DNA of 64,000 nucleotides from JAXGMV01 sp040768445 (GTDB lineage Bacteria > Chloroflexota > Anaerolineae > Anaerolineales > Anaerolineaceae), in assembly GCA_040768445.1 (NCBI GenBank), contig JAXGMV010000001.1, positions 2,232,001-2,296,000 of the forward strand, in the 5' to 3' direction. Below the pieces are notes generated by a model. The model had not been told where the DNA came from. It worked only from the letters and a program-made list of their open reading frames with translations, and did no database searches. The translations under genes were made by a program, and so were the position numbers. Positions 8,704-17,326 of this stretch are shown here, piece after piece. Position 1 is the stretch's first letter. Every line of letters begins with the position of its first letter.

Positions 8704-9464
8704 AAGTTATTGCAGTGATACAGGCGCGAAATAAATCGAGCAGGTTACCTGGAAAGGTGCTGATGACTATCGGTGATAAGCCGATGCTTGCTCACGTGAT
8801 CAATCGCGTCAAATTAGCAAGTAGCGTGGATGATCTGGTTGTGGCAACCACAGATGACACTGCCGATGACATGATTGCAACTCTCTGCCAGGAACTGGGT
8901 ACAGCGGTTTTTCGGGGCGAGCAGTATAATGTCCTTGATCGGGTCAATCAGGCAGTTCAACCCTACCAGCCGGATGTTGTGGTGAGGTTGACGGCAGATT
9001 GTCCATTGCTTGACCCACAGCTCATTGATAATGTGGTAGAGCTGCTGGTTGATAACCAGCTGGATTTCGCAGCAAACAGGCTGCCGCCGCCATGGAAACG
9101 AACTTTCCCAATTGGCCTTGATGTCGAAGCCTGTACCTACGCTGGCCTTCAACGAGCCTGGCAAGAAGCGTCGGAGGGATATGAGCGGGAACACGTAATG
9201 CCGTATTTCTATGATGAAGATGGACGCTTCAATATAGCTGTTTTGCAAACTGAACCGGACTATGGCCATTTACGCTGGACAGTCGACACCCAGGCTGATC
9301 TTGATCTGATCAGAGAGATATACTACCGGATCCCTGATAAAGACAACTATTCATGGAAAGATATCCTGTCAATTGTCGAACAAGATCCATCTTTGGCTCA
9401 GATTAATGCCAATATCAAAGCCAAAGTCACCCAGGATGTGGATGAGCGGAGTGTGAAAAAATGA
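8700..9464 (+). CDS. SpsF/NeuA-like cytidylyltransferase
   Basis: The 254-residue protein belongs to the CMP-sugar synthetase superfamily (PF02348). The nucleotide-binding N-terminus reads VIQARNKSSRLPGKV, close to the QARxxSSRLPGK signature of SpsF proteins. RLTADCPLLDP provides the metal-binding aspartate, and DVEACTY and RWTVDTQ follow. It should activate a nonulosonate with CTP, most likely the product of the NeuB two genes upstream. It starts at TTG 8700, overlapping the GT4 stop by 4 bases, and it overlaps the next gene by 4 bases. SpsF proteins act with SpsE-type synthases in the Bacillus sps operon, which supports the pairing. Confidence 0.83.
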   Translation: MKVIAVIQARNKSSRLPGKVLMTIGDKPMLAHVINRVKLASSVDDLVVATTDDTADDMIATLCQELGTAVFRGEQYNVLDRVNQAVQPYQPDVVVRLTADCPLLDPQLIDNVVELLVDNQLDFAANRLPPPWKRTFPIGLDVEACTYAGLQRAWQEASEGYEREHVMPYFYDEDGRFNIAVLQTEPDYGHLRWTVDTQADLDLIREIYYRIPDKDNYSWKDILSIVEQDPSLAQINANIKAKVTQDVDERSVKK

Positions 9465-10429
9465 GTACATTGACGCTCTTCACAGCTCCCAAGCCGTTTA
9501 CTGACTCGCATATAGCGATGATTCAGATGAATGCAATCCGTTCATGGGTCAATCTTGGTGCAGAGGTTTCAATTGTGTTGATAGGAGATGAGCCGGGTAT
9601 TGCTGAGGCTGCGTCTGCTGCAGGTGTTAGTCATTATCCGAATGTAAAGAAAAATAAATCAGGCACACCTTTGATCAGTTCAATATTTGACCTTGGTAGA
9701 ATGGCAGCGCCAGCAAAAAATTTTGCTTATGTCAATGCAGACATCATCCTTTTTAAAGATTTTTTGGAAACGGCTCGTATGATAAGTGCAAGCCATGACT
9801 CATTTTTGCTTGTCGGGCAGCGTTATGATATGAGTATCACTGAGCAAATGGAATTTTCAGACAAAGATGCTGATCAGTTTATGAGGTTGGTAAAAAGCAC
9901 AGGTAAACTGCATCCTCGCGGTGGCAGTGATTACTTCATCTTTCCCGGGAACTGTTTCCAGGCGATACCTGATTTTGCAATCGGCCGGGCTGGGTGGGAT
10001 AACTGGATGATCTACAAGGCGCGGCTTGAGGGCTGGCCGGTGATAGATGCGACAAAATCGATTACGATTGTTCACCAGGATCATGACTACCGCCACCTTC
10101 CAGGAGGTCAATCACATTACAGGCTGCCTGAAACTTACGAGAATGTCAGGTTGGCAGGCGGCAACAGAACTATCCTCAACCTGGATGATGCCGATTATCA
10201 GATTATTGATGGCGATGTAATGAAATACAGTTTTACCATACAGCGCTTCAAACGCGAATTAGAGCTTTTTCCGCTATTAAAATTAAGATCGCCAATTCTG
10301 GCGAACCTGGCGTTTGCGCTATTTCACCCCGGCAAGGCTTATAAAGAACTGAGACAATGGATGCGAACTCGATCTGAGCGAAAAAATGATGACAACATCA
10401 ATCATGAACAGGGTACCGGTGACAAATGA
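9461..10429 (+). CDS. putative GT-A-type glycosyltransferase
   Basis: I do not recognise a named family for this 322-residue protein. It has a Rossmann-like N-terminus (SIVLIGDEPGIAEAA) and then NFAYVNADIILFKDF, where NAD resembles the DxD of GT-A enzymes. GGSDYFIFPGNCF and RAGWDNWMIYKARLEG follow, as in anonymous sugar transferases of polysaccharide loci. It has no signal peptide or long hydrophobic run. Both ends overlap neighbours by 4 bases, which places it firmly in the operon. A transferase role is likely but not shown. Confidence 0.55.
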   Translation: MSTLTLFTAPKPFTDSHIAMIQMNAIRSWVNLGAEVSIVLIGDEPGIAEAASAAGVSHYPNVKKNKSGTPLISSIFDLGRMAAPAKNFAYVNADIILFKDFLETARMISASHDSFLLVGQRYDMSITEQMEFSDKDADQFMRLVKSTGKLHPRGGSDYFIFPGNCFQAIPDFAIGRAGWDNWMIYKARLEGWPVIDATKSITIVHQDHDYRHLPGGQSHYRLPETYENVRLAGGNRTILNLDDADYQIIDGDVMKYSFTIQRFKRELELFPLLKLRSPILANLAFALFHPGKAYKELRQWMRTRSERKNDDNINHEQGTGDK

Positions 10430-11385
10430 GAGTTGGACAGAACCCCGCAAAAAATGTCAATGAAGTCGTGAAGCCAAACAGGATTACGGTAGCCGTTTTA
10501 AATTACATACCTTTTATTGGTGGGTTTTATGCTGAAATGCTTGATGTATTAAAAACGTGTCTATCAAGCATACGTGAAAGCACTGACCTACCTTATGATC
10601 TGATGGTGTTTGACAACGGCAGTTGTGCTGGAGTTGTTGATTATCTGGTCGAGCAGAAGAATCTCGGCAATATTCAGTACCTGATGCTTTCTGAGCATAA
10701 CCTGGGCAAGGGAGGCGCGTGGAATATTATGCTCTCAGGCGCGCCGGGAGAGATTATTGCGTTTGCTGATAATGACTGCCTTTTTTCCAAAGGTTGGTTG
10801 TCAAAATCGGTTGAATTGTTGGAAACGTACCCGAATGTGGGTATGGTTACAGCCCGGCCGTATCGCACACCGCCGGAATTCTATACCAGCACGGTTGAGT
10901 GGGCACAATCGACAGCGGGCGTTGAGCTTGATAGAGGTCAGCTGGTTCCTTTTGACGTAATACACTCTTTCAATCTCAGCCTTGGTCAGAGTGATGAATA
11001 TAGCCGCGATTTGATTGCCAAAAGTGAAGATATCTTAATCCGGTATCAAGATGTACCCGCAGTTATTGGCGGCTCACACTGGCAGTTTACAGCGTTTAAA
11101 TCCACCCTTGCGCGGTTTTTACCGTTTGATATGGACAGGCCAATGGGTCAGGTAAGGCAGCTTGACCGGCGCATGAATGAGGAAGGATTGCTTCGGCTGA
11201 TGACTGCAGAACCGTTGGTGATGAACCTGAGTAATACACTGCCAGATGATCTCCGTCAAAATGTAGTTGGCACCGCCAAAAAGGATATCAAGGCTGCTAA
11301 CCCAAAATTCTACGATGTGCCAATTGTTAAAAAATTACTGCTCGCGCTTCATGACAGAATTTTTCGCTTGTATTTTCAAAAATGA
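10426..11385 (+). CDS. GT2 family glycosyltransferase
   Basis: The 319-residue GT-A enzyme has the N-terminal strand ITVAVLNY, then LMVFDNGSCAG, NLGKGGAWN and the metal-binding AFADNDCLF (DxD). The middle and C-terminal parts are unassigned and lack membrane segments. Start ATG 10426 overlaps the preceding stop by 4 bases. It probably adds a sugar to the cytoplasmic, lipid-linked glycan. A gap of about 55 bases follows, with no clear terminator, before the next gene. Confidence 0.82.
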   Translation: MRVGQNPAKNVNEVVKPNRITVAVLNYIPFIGGFYAEMLDVLKTCLSSIRESTDLPYDLMVFDNGSCAGVVDYLVEQKNLGNIQYLMLSEHNLGKGGAWNIMLSGAPGEIIAFADNDCLFSKGWLSKSVELLETYPNVGMVTARPYRTPPEFYTSTVEWAQSTAGVELDRGQLVPFDVIHSFNLSLGQSDEYSRDLIAKSEDILIRYQDVPAVIGGSHWQFTAFKSTLARFLPFDMDRPMGQVRQLDRRMNEEGLLRLMTAEPLVMNLSNTLPDDLRQNVVGTAKKDIKAANPKFYDVPIVKKLLLALHDRIFRLYFQK

Positions 11386-11440
11386 TTAACTTGAAAAAGT
11401 TCGTGTATCATACTATTTATCAAGGATAACTTGAGTATTT

Positions 11441-12904
11441 ATGACAAAAACAGTATTTATCAGTGCAGACCATGGGCTTGCAATTGTCTATTTTTTGCAG
11501 AGTGATATTATTCCCGCGCTGCTGGAAGCAGGCAATGAAGTTGTACTTTTGACGGATGATTCGCTCAAAGAGAAGATCGAGGAAAAATTCGGCAGGCCTG
11601 GCCTGCATGTTGAAGGCTTGCGCTTGAAACAAGCCAATGACTATTTTTCTACTGTGAATGCAACAGAACAGTGGTGGCTAAATTTTCTGAGACGTGTTGG
11701 CGGCTCATCTAAAATCAACCCTGAAGCGATGGACAGCCACGTTCAACAGGTTGGTTATGAGGCGCTAGGCAAACGTAAATTGATGATGCCAATCATGAAA
11801 GGGTTGGTCAAAGTTCTTCGAGCATCGGCGACTGCAAGAAAAATGCTGGTAAGGCGCCAGATGAAATATGTTCCTGACCTGTATGGAGACCTGTTTGACA
11901 GGTATCAACCATCTTTGGTGATTGCGAGCACACCTGGTTGGCGGCTTGACCGTTACCTGATGCGGCAGGCTGTAGAACGTGATATTCCTACCATGGGTGC
12001 GATTGTGGGCTGGGATAATCCCAGCAGCTATGCTATTCCCGGTGCACCGGTGGATTGGGTGACCTGCTGGTCTGAAAACCAAAAAGAGGAGTTGATTTTG
12101 GGCTCTGATTGGCGGGAAGATGCTGTTAATATCGGTGGTATTCCATCTTACGATGGCTATTTTAGACAAACCTGGCTAATGAAAAAGCAGGAGTACTACC
12201 ATTTGCATCATCTGGACCCCAACCGCAAGCTGCTTTCTTACGCCTGCAGTTTTATCACTTTCTCGCCCAATTATCAGAATATTGAAGCAATCGCTGAGCT
12301 GGTAGCAAATGATGAATTAGTACAACCTTCTCAGCTTTTAATTCGTTTGCATCCGAACCACTTCATGGATGAACCACTCTTTGCTGAAGAAAAAGCAAAA
12401 ATTGAAGCACTGGCCGAACGGCTTCCACATGTTCACGTGGTTGAGCCAGTAGCACTTGGCGGTGAACTGGGCCGGTATTCCGGTGAGGACATGCCCGAGA
12501 AGTGTTCCATGATGGCGCACGCAGATGTATTCCTGACGGTATATTCCACCATGGTGGTCGAAGCTGCTATTCATGACCGACCGATTGTGAGTGTCTGTAT
12601 TGACGCACCTGGAGGGTGGAATAAACCCGGCAGGTTCTCGCTTGCCCTCTCAAAAATTGGCGATTGGCCAACTCATCAACGTTTTATCAAAGCCGGTGCA
12701 GGTATTGCCACTTTTGACAAAGAGACGTTGAAGTCCGCGATCAACAGCTATTTGGAGAATCCTGAACGCCATTCTAGAGAACGGCAGCAGTTTATCAGGC
12801 AGGAATGCACTTTCACAGATGGAAGCTCTGGCAAACGGACTGCTGATTTCATCATTTCGTGCCTCGACAGAAAACCATCCAGTGAAAGGCAGGGTGTAAA
12901 ATGA
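11441..12904 (+). CDS. GT-B-like surface glycan transferase (family not recognised)
   Basis: Cytosolic 487-residue protein. The N-terminus VFISADHGLAIVYFLQSDIIPALLEAG resembles proteins that scan for sugar-nucleotide substrates. The second half has RLHPNHFMDEPLF and then a stretch resembling MAHADVFLTVYSTMVVEAAIHD with RPIVSV. That is the donor-side pattern shared by CDP-glycerol transferase and capsule-synthesis GT-B proteins. Related in layout to the genes at 2049-3650 and 21880-23490. The 3' end overlaps the oxidoreductase start by 4 bases. A polymerising or chain-initiating role is possible. Confidence 0.58.
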   Translation: MTKTVFISADHGLAIVYFLQSDIIPALLEAGNEVVLLTDDSLKEKIEEKFGRPGLHVEGLRLKQANDYFSTVNATEQWWLNFLRRVGGSSKINPEAMDSHVQQVGYEALGKRKLMMPIMKGLVKVLRASATARKMLVRRQMKYVPDLYGDLFDRYQPSLVIASTPGWRLDRYLMRQAVERDIPTMGAIVGWDNPSSYAIPGAPVDWVTCWSENQKEELILGSDWREDAVNIGGIPSYDGYFRQTWLMKKQEYYHLHHLDPNRKLLSYACSFITFSPNYQNIEAIAELVANDELVQPSQLLIRLHPNHFMDEPLFAEEKAKIEALAERLPHVHVVEPVALGGELGRYSGEDMPEKCSMMAHADVFLTVYSTMVVEAAIHDRPIVSVCIDAPGGWNKPGRFSLALSKIGDWPTHQRFIKAGAGIATFDKETLKSAINSYLENPERHSRERQQFIRQECTFTDGSSGKRTADFIISCLDRKPSSERQGVK

Positions 12905-13902
12905 AATTCCTGATTGCAGGTTTTGGATCAATTGGTCGGCGTCACTATCGCAACCTGAAGGCCTTGGGCTATACGGATATTACCCTGTACCGTACAGGAA
13001 AATCCACGCTGCCAGTAGATGAGATTAAAAACGTGCCAGTTTATTATTCGCTGGATAAAGCGCTTGATCACAAGCCTGATGCAGTGATTGTGGCTAACCC
13101 AACAGCCAATCACCTTGAGGTTGCGTTAAAAGCCGCGCAGCGCGGTTGTCACTTATTTTTAGAGAAACCGATTTCACATAACCTTGATGGCATATCGGAA
13201 CTTGTCAAGACTGTGTCGGAGAATCAAATACATGTTTTGGTAGGCTACCAGTTCAGGTATCATCCAGGTATCTTGGCTATAAAAAAATTGTTTACTGACG
13301 GCAGTGCTGGTCGCCCACTAAGTTTTCGTTCTGAATGGGGTGAGTATCTTCCCGCCTGGCATCCATGGGAGGATTATCGTAAGAGTTACACCTCACTAAG
13401 AGCGTTGGGCGGTGGTGTGGTATTGACTCTTTCACATCCCATCGATTACCTGCAGTGGTTATTCGGTGATATTGAAGACCTTTGGGCATTTAGCGGAAAG
13501 GTCAGCGATCTTGAAATTGAGGTGGAGGATTACACCGAAGCAGGACTCAGGTTCGGCAGCGGGGTTGTCGGTAGTTTACATCTTGATTACTTCCAGAGAC
13601 CTGCTGTGCATAAACTGGAGATTTCCACAACGGTTGGGAAGATCCTCTGGGATAATGCGGATGGCAGCACACGCTTTTACAACGCTGAAGCAGACCAGTG
13701 GCAGTCGTATGACCTTCCGGCAGGTTTTGAAAGAAATGATTTGTTTCTCGCCCAAACAAGGCATTTCATTGAAGTGACTCAGGGCACAGCACTGCCAATT
13801 TGTTCTCTAGAGGATGGTATTGATGCACTGAAAGTTGCACTCGCCATTTATCGTGCGAGTTCAAACAACAGCCTGGCTAAAATGGAATCGATTGGGGCAT
13901 AA
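12901..13902 (+). CDS. Gfo/Idh/MocA family oxidoreductase
   Basis: NAD(P)-dependent sugar oxidoreductase of 333 residues. The Rossmann motif GFGSIGRRH is at residues 7-15, VIVANPTANHLEVALKA follows, and LEKPIS carries the lysine typical of the family. The C-terminal alpha/beta domain includes GGGVVLTLSHPIDYLQ. Campylobacter flagellin-glycan loci carry a comparable oxidoreductase (PtmF) beside an SDR (PtmA) and CMP-sugar enzymes. An SDR, a NeuA fusion and a NeuB occur further down this operon. By inference it works on the sugar precursor of module B; the exact reaction is unknown. The start overlaps the previous gene by 4 bases. Confidence 0.82.
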   Translation: MKFLIAGFGSIGRRHYRNLKALGYTDITLYRTGKSTLPVDEIKNVPVYYSLDKALDHKPDAVIVANPTANHLEVALKAAQRGCHLFLEKPISHNLDGISELVKTVSENQIHVLVGYQFRYHPGILAIKKLFTDGSAGRPLSFRSEWGEYLPAWHPWEDYRKSYTSLRALGGGVVLTLSHPIDYLQWLFGDIEDLWAFSGKVSDLEIEVEDYTEAGLRFGSGVVGSLHLDYFQRPAVHKLEISTTVGKILWDNADGSTRFYNAEADQWQSYDLPAGFERNDLFLAQTRHFIEVTQGTALPICSLEDGIDALKVALAIYRASSNNSLAKMESIGA

Positions 13903-13915
13903 CGGGAAAAACTGG

Positions 13916-15673
13916 ATGGATAACCATCAGCGTTTGCATAAGTTCATAGAAGCCATATCAGTCGTCAGCTTTTTTATTGTGATGGCAATCATCATGACCT
14001 GGCCCCTGGCTCAGAAAATGAGTGATTCAATCGCAGGGAGAATTGGGGACAACATCTATTTTATTTGGATGGTTGGTTGGTTCCGCAAAGCACTTTTTGA
14101 ACTGCATGTTAATCCGTTTGATGTCTGGTTTTTAAACTATCCTGAGGGATGGAGCATGGCGTACACCGAGATTGCCGCAATCATGGTGATGATCGGAGTT
14201 GGATTTTCTTATCTCGGCGGTATCACATTTGGTTACAACGCCGCTATGCTATTCAGCTTTGCAGCTGCTGGCGTTACCATGTACATTTGGATACGTCACC
14301 TGACTAAAAGTCGTGGTGCGGCACTGGTCAGCGGTATGATCTTTGCTTTTATCCCCTATCACACAGCCCATTTCTTAATTGGCCACCTGAACCTGTCAGG
14401 AATCCAGTGGTTTCCTCTATACTTTATGGGATTGTGGGAGGTTCTGTCGAAATCGTATCAAGAGAATGGACTTAAGATCCAATATAAGTGGGTCCTTTTA
14501 GCCGGCATCTCTTTGGGTTTGATTGCATTAACCTCAACCTATTACATCTTCATGACGCTGTTCATTACCGCCTTGCTGGTGCTCGTGTATATACTCTTCA
14601 TCAACAAGAAAGCATTCAAGGAAAAGTATTTTTGGATAAACCTCATTGCTGTCGGTTTGGTCTCACTACCTCTGGTGCTGTTTGCTATCTATCCATATTT
14701 TTCATTGTTAGGGCAGGGTGGCTTACCGGACCGCAATATCTGGATTACCCGGCGATATTCCGCCAGCCCAACGGATTTTATCCTGCCATCGACGGATCAT
14801 TTCCTGTGGGGACAGTGGGTGGGGGATCATTTCAACCGGGAAATGTGGGTTGAAGGAACGCTCTACATCGGTGTCGTAACTCTTGTGCTGGCCGGGTTTG
14901 CCCTAATTAGAAACCCTGCCTTCAAAATGGATCGACTGCGCAGATTCTTACTGTGGGGAATTGGTATTTCAATCATTTTGGCGATGGGCACAGATTTACA
15001 CTGGCTCAGTGAGCCGGTGGAGATCGCACTGCCTGCTTTCCTTGCTGACCTAATAGGCAGGTCGGACTTGCCAATCCCGCTGCCGGGGTATTTTTTGTTC
15101 AAATATTTCCCATTTTATGCCAAGCTGCGCTCACTCATGCGATTTGGCATCTTTGCCCTGCTTTTCTTCGGGGTTCTGGCAGGGTTTGGAGCGGCAAGGA
15201 TCATATCGTGCCAAAAACAAACAAAAAGGTGGTTAACAGCAGCGTTTTTAACCTTGCTGGTTTTTCTGGATTTTTATCCAGGCCTGTTTCCGGAGTTTGC
15301 TGAAATCAAAGCAAGGCCAGTTGATTATTACCTGGCAGAGCAATTAGATCGTGGGCCTTTGGTTCAGCTGCCATTTGAAAAAGCGGAAGATCAAGAAAAT
15401 ACCTACTATACGTTGATTCACAATAAGCCTTATATCGGCGGATTTTTCAATGCCTTCCCGCCGACCCAGTACACGAGAATTATGCCAATCCTGCAAGGAT
15501 TTCCTGATGAAGCCAGCCTGGCATTACTAAATCAGTTTGAGGTAAAGTATATTTTGGTAGACAGCTGTTGTTATGATGATATGGCATCAATACAGTCGTT
15601 TCTCGAAGCAAACAATATGGATTTCATAGGCCAATTTGAGGAACAATATTTGTTCATTAACCAGGATAAGTGA
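13916..15673 (+). CDS. multi-membrane GT-C-like glycosyltransferase
   Basis: Integral membrane protein of 585 residues with many hydrophobic helices and a soluble C-terminal tail. I start at ATG 13916, 13 bases after the oxidoreductase stop; an upstream in-frame ATG at 13835 would overlap that gene by 68 bases. The first external loop carries GRIGDNIYFIWMVGW and NYPEGWSMAYTE, and the GT-C architecture is clear. The tail shows PFEKAEDQENTYYT and YIGGFFNAFPP. It may transfer sugars from polyprenyl phosphate donors outside the membrane. A polymerase or ligase role cannot be excluded. Confidence 0.68.
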   Translation: MDNHQRLHKFIEAISVVSFFIVMAIIMTWPLAQKMSDSIAGRIGDNIYFIWMVGWFRKALFELHVNPFDVWFLNYPEGWSMAYTEIAAIMVMIGVGFSYLGGITFGYNAAMLFSFAAAGVTMYIWIRHLTKSRGAALVSGMIFAFIPYHTAHFLIGHLNLSGIQWFPLYFMGLWEVLSKSYQENGLKIQYKWVLLAGISLGLIALTSTYYIFMTLFITALLVLVYILFINKKAFKEKYFWINLIAVGLVSLPLVLFAIYPYFSLLGQGGLPDRNIWITRRYSASPTDFILPSTDHFLWGQWVGDHFNREMWVEGTLYIGVVTLVLAGFALIRNPAFKMDRLRRFLLWGIGISIILAMGTDLHWLSEPVEIALPAFLADLIGRSDLPIPLPGYFLFKYFPFYAKLRSLMRFGIFALLFFGVLAGFGAARIISCQKQTKRWLTAAFLTLLVFLDFYPGLFPEFAEIKARPVDYYLAEQLDRGPLVQLPFEKAEDQENTYYTLIHNKPYIGGFFNAFPPTQYTRIMPILQGFPDEASLALLNQFEVKYILVDSCCYDDMASIQSFLEANNMDFIGQFEEQYLFINQDK

Positions 15674-15680
15674 GTTGTTA

Positions 15681-17300
15681 ATGACTCTTTATCGAGAGAA
15701 TCCCATCGCTTTAATACTGACTTCTGCTGCAGCACTGACAGGCATGAGCCTTGTTGGCATCAGCATGCATCATGGACCTGGTGTGGGTGGGGATGCAACC
15801 ATCTACCTGACGACAGCTGAAAACCTTGCCAAGGGATTTGGACTGGTGTTGTTTGAACCTGGAGGCGGCACCAGGCTGCTGCCGTATTTCCCACCATTTT
15901 ATCCACTGGTTCTCAGCTTCTTTGCGTTCCTTGGTTTGAATCTGGTACAAACAGCCTTGTGGCTGAATATATTGTTATTCGGCTTGCTGGTAATCCTGGT
16001 TGGTGTTGTTACATTCTCAACGACTCAATCAGCGCGACTGACTGGCTTGATCTGCTTTGCAGTTGCGTTATCTCCAATACTAATGCCTGTTTACTCCTGG
16101 GCGATGTCGGAGCCTTTGGCAATATGGCTCGGTTTTTTAAGCCTGGCTGTGCTGTGGCGATTTCAACTAAGAAAACAAGGTACGGCATTGCTCATTTTGG
16201 CTGGAATACTTGCCGGGTTGTCTTTTCTCACCCGTTACAGCGCAGTCGCTTTTATTATCACAGGTTTATTGGTACTCATTCTAAATTCTGACTTTAAAAA
16301 ATTACCTGTATTGATAAAACGGGTTGTGCTGTACAGCGTGACAGCACTATTTCCCATGCTGATCTGGCTGGTCATTGATCTTACTCAAACCAATACCATC
16401 GCGTCACGCAGCCTGCTGAACTGGCCTGAAATTTCACAGCGCCTTGCCAGTTACTTACCTCAGTTGAAAGAGGTTCTTCTTTTCTGGCTATTACCTGAGT
16501 CCTTGATAGAAAACCCTCCATACCCAGGAGCACTGAACACAATTTTTCTGGTGGTTGTATTAATTGGTTTGATAATCACAGGTGTGATTGTGTTACGAAA
16601 AAATGCTGGTATGGAGCATTCTGACAGGACTGTGGAGAAGTTAGCCTTATGCAACATCCTGCTAATATTTACCTTTATATATTTACTGGTAATCTCAGGG
16701 ATATATTTCTTAACCTATCCGCCAATCACAATTGGCAGCAGGATGTTTGCGCCGGCTCACATAGCAATGATGTGGCTTCTTATCCTCTCAATACCTGAAG
16801 TAATGAGATTATTTTCAAGCAGGCTGATTAATTTACTTATTCCTTCAGCACTTGTCGTATTCGTTGCAGTTTATGGGGTTCGTTCATTACGCATAGTCAA
16901 TTACAATTTTCAGCAGGGGCTTGGTTATACGGCGCCTGCCTGGCGTAATTCTGAGACGATAGCGGCAGTAAGACAGTTACCTGACGAAACAATTTTGATC
17001 ACCAATGAAACCAATGCTGTGCTTTTCCTGACAGATCGACTCAGTTACCCACTGCAGGAAATCTATGCTGATGAGCCTGTTAGTCAATTTTATCCGTACG
17101 GCTCAGGAGATTTTAACACTGACCCGACCCAGAGGCAGTTCGTCGAGGAAGGTGCAGCACTGGTGTTGTTTGACTCGATTGATGATCAGTTAGCCGGCCT
17201 GTACCATGAGCGTACAGAGGAGCGTATCCTCAGCCTGGTAAATGGATTGCAACAGGCGTTTAGAGGTTCGGATGGCGGCATTTTCTACTACGATGATTAG
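15681..17300 (+). CDS. GT-C (GT39/ArnT-like) membrane glycosyltransferase
   Basis: Membrane protein of 539 residues. ATG 15681 is chosen, 7 bases after the preceding stop, instead of an in-frame ATG at 15636 inside the upstream gene. The first loop after helix 1 has GGDATIYLTTAENLAKGFG and then RLLPYFPPFYPLVLSF, the usual donor-side loop of GT-C proteins. Later helices include FLTRYSAVAFI. A soluble C-terminal domain follows. It resembles the next gene in layout, which suggests an old duplication. Donor is presumably a polyprenyl-phosphate sugar. Confidence 0.7.
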   Translation: MTLYRENPIALILTSAAALTGMSLVGISMHHGPGVGGDATIYLTTAENLAKGFGLVLFEPGGGTRLLPYFPPFYPLVLSFFAFLGLNLVQTALWLNILLFGLLVILVGVVTFSTTQSARLTGLICFAVALSPILMPVYSWAMSEPLAIWLGFLSLAVLWRFQLRKQGTALLILAGILAGLSFLTRYSAVAFIITGLLVLILNSDFKKLPVLIKRVVLYSVTALFPMLIWLVIDLTQTNTIASRSLLNWPEISQRLASYLPQLKEVLLFWLLPESLIENPPYPGALNTIFLVVVLIGLIITGVIVLRKNAGMEHSDRTVEKLALCNILLIFTFIYLLVISGIYFLTYPPITIGSRMFAPAHIAMMWLLILSIPEVMRLFSSRLINLLIPSALVVFVAVYGVRSLRIVNYNFQQGLGYTAPAWRNSETIAAVRQLPDETILITNETNAVLFLTDRLSYPLQEIYADEPVSQFYPYGSGDFNTDPTQRQFVEEGAALVLFDSIDDQLAGLYHERTEERILSLVNGLQQAFRGSDGGIFYYDD

Positions 17301-17326
17301 TTATACTCATTTGTTTAGGATATGAT

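Noticed and set aside
13835..13915. ATG 13835 as the start of the first GT-C gene
   Set aside because: It would overlap the oxidoreductase by 68 bases and add a non-hydrophobic stretch not needed by the fold; ATG 13916 follows the stop.
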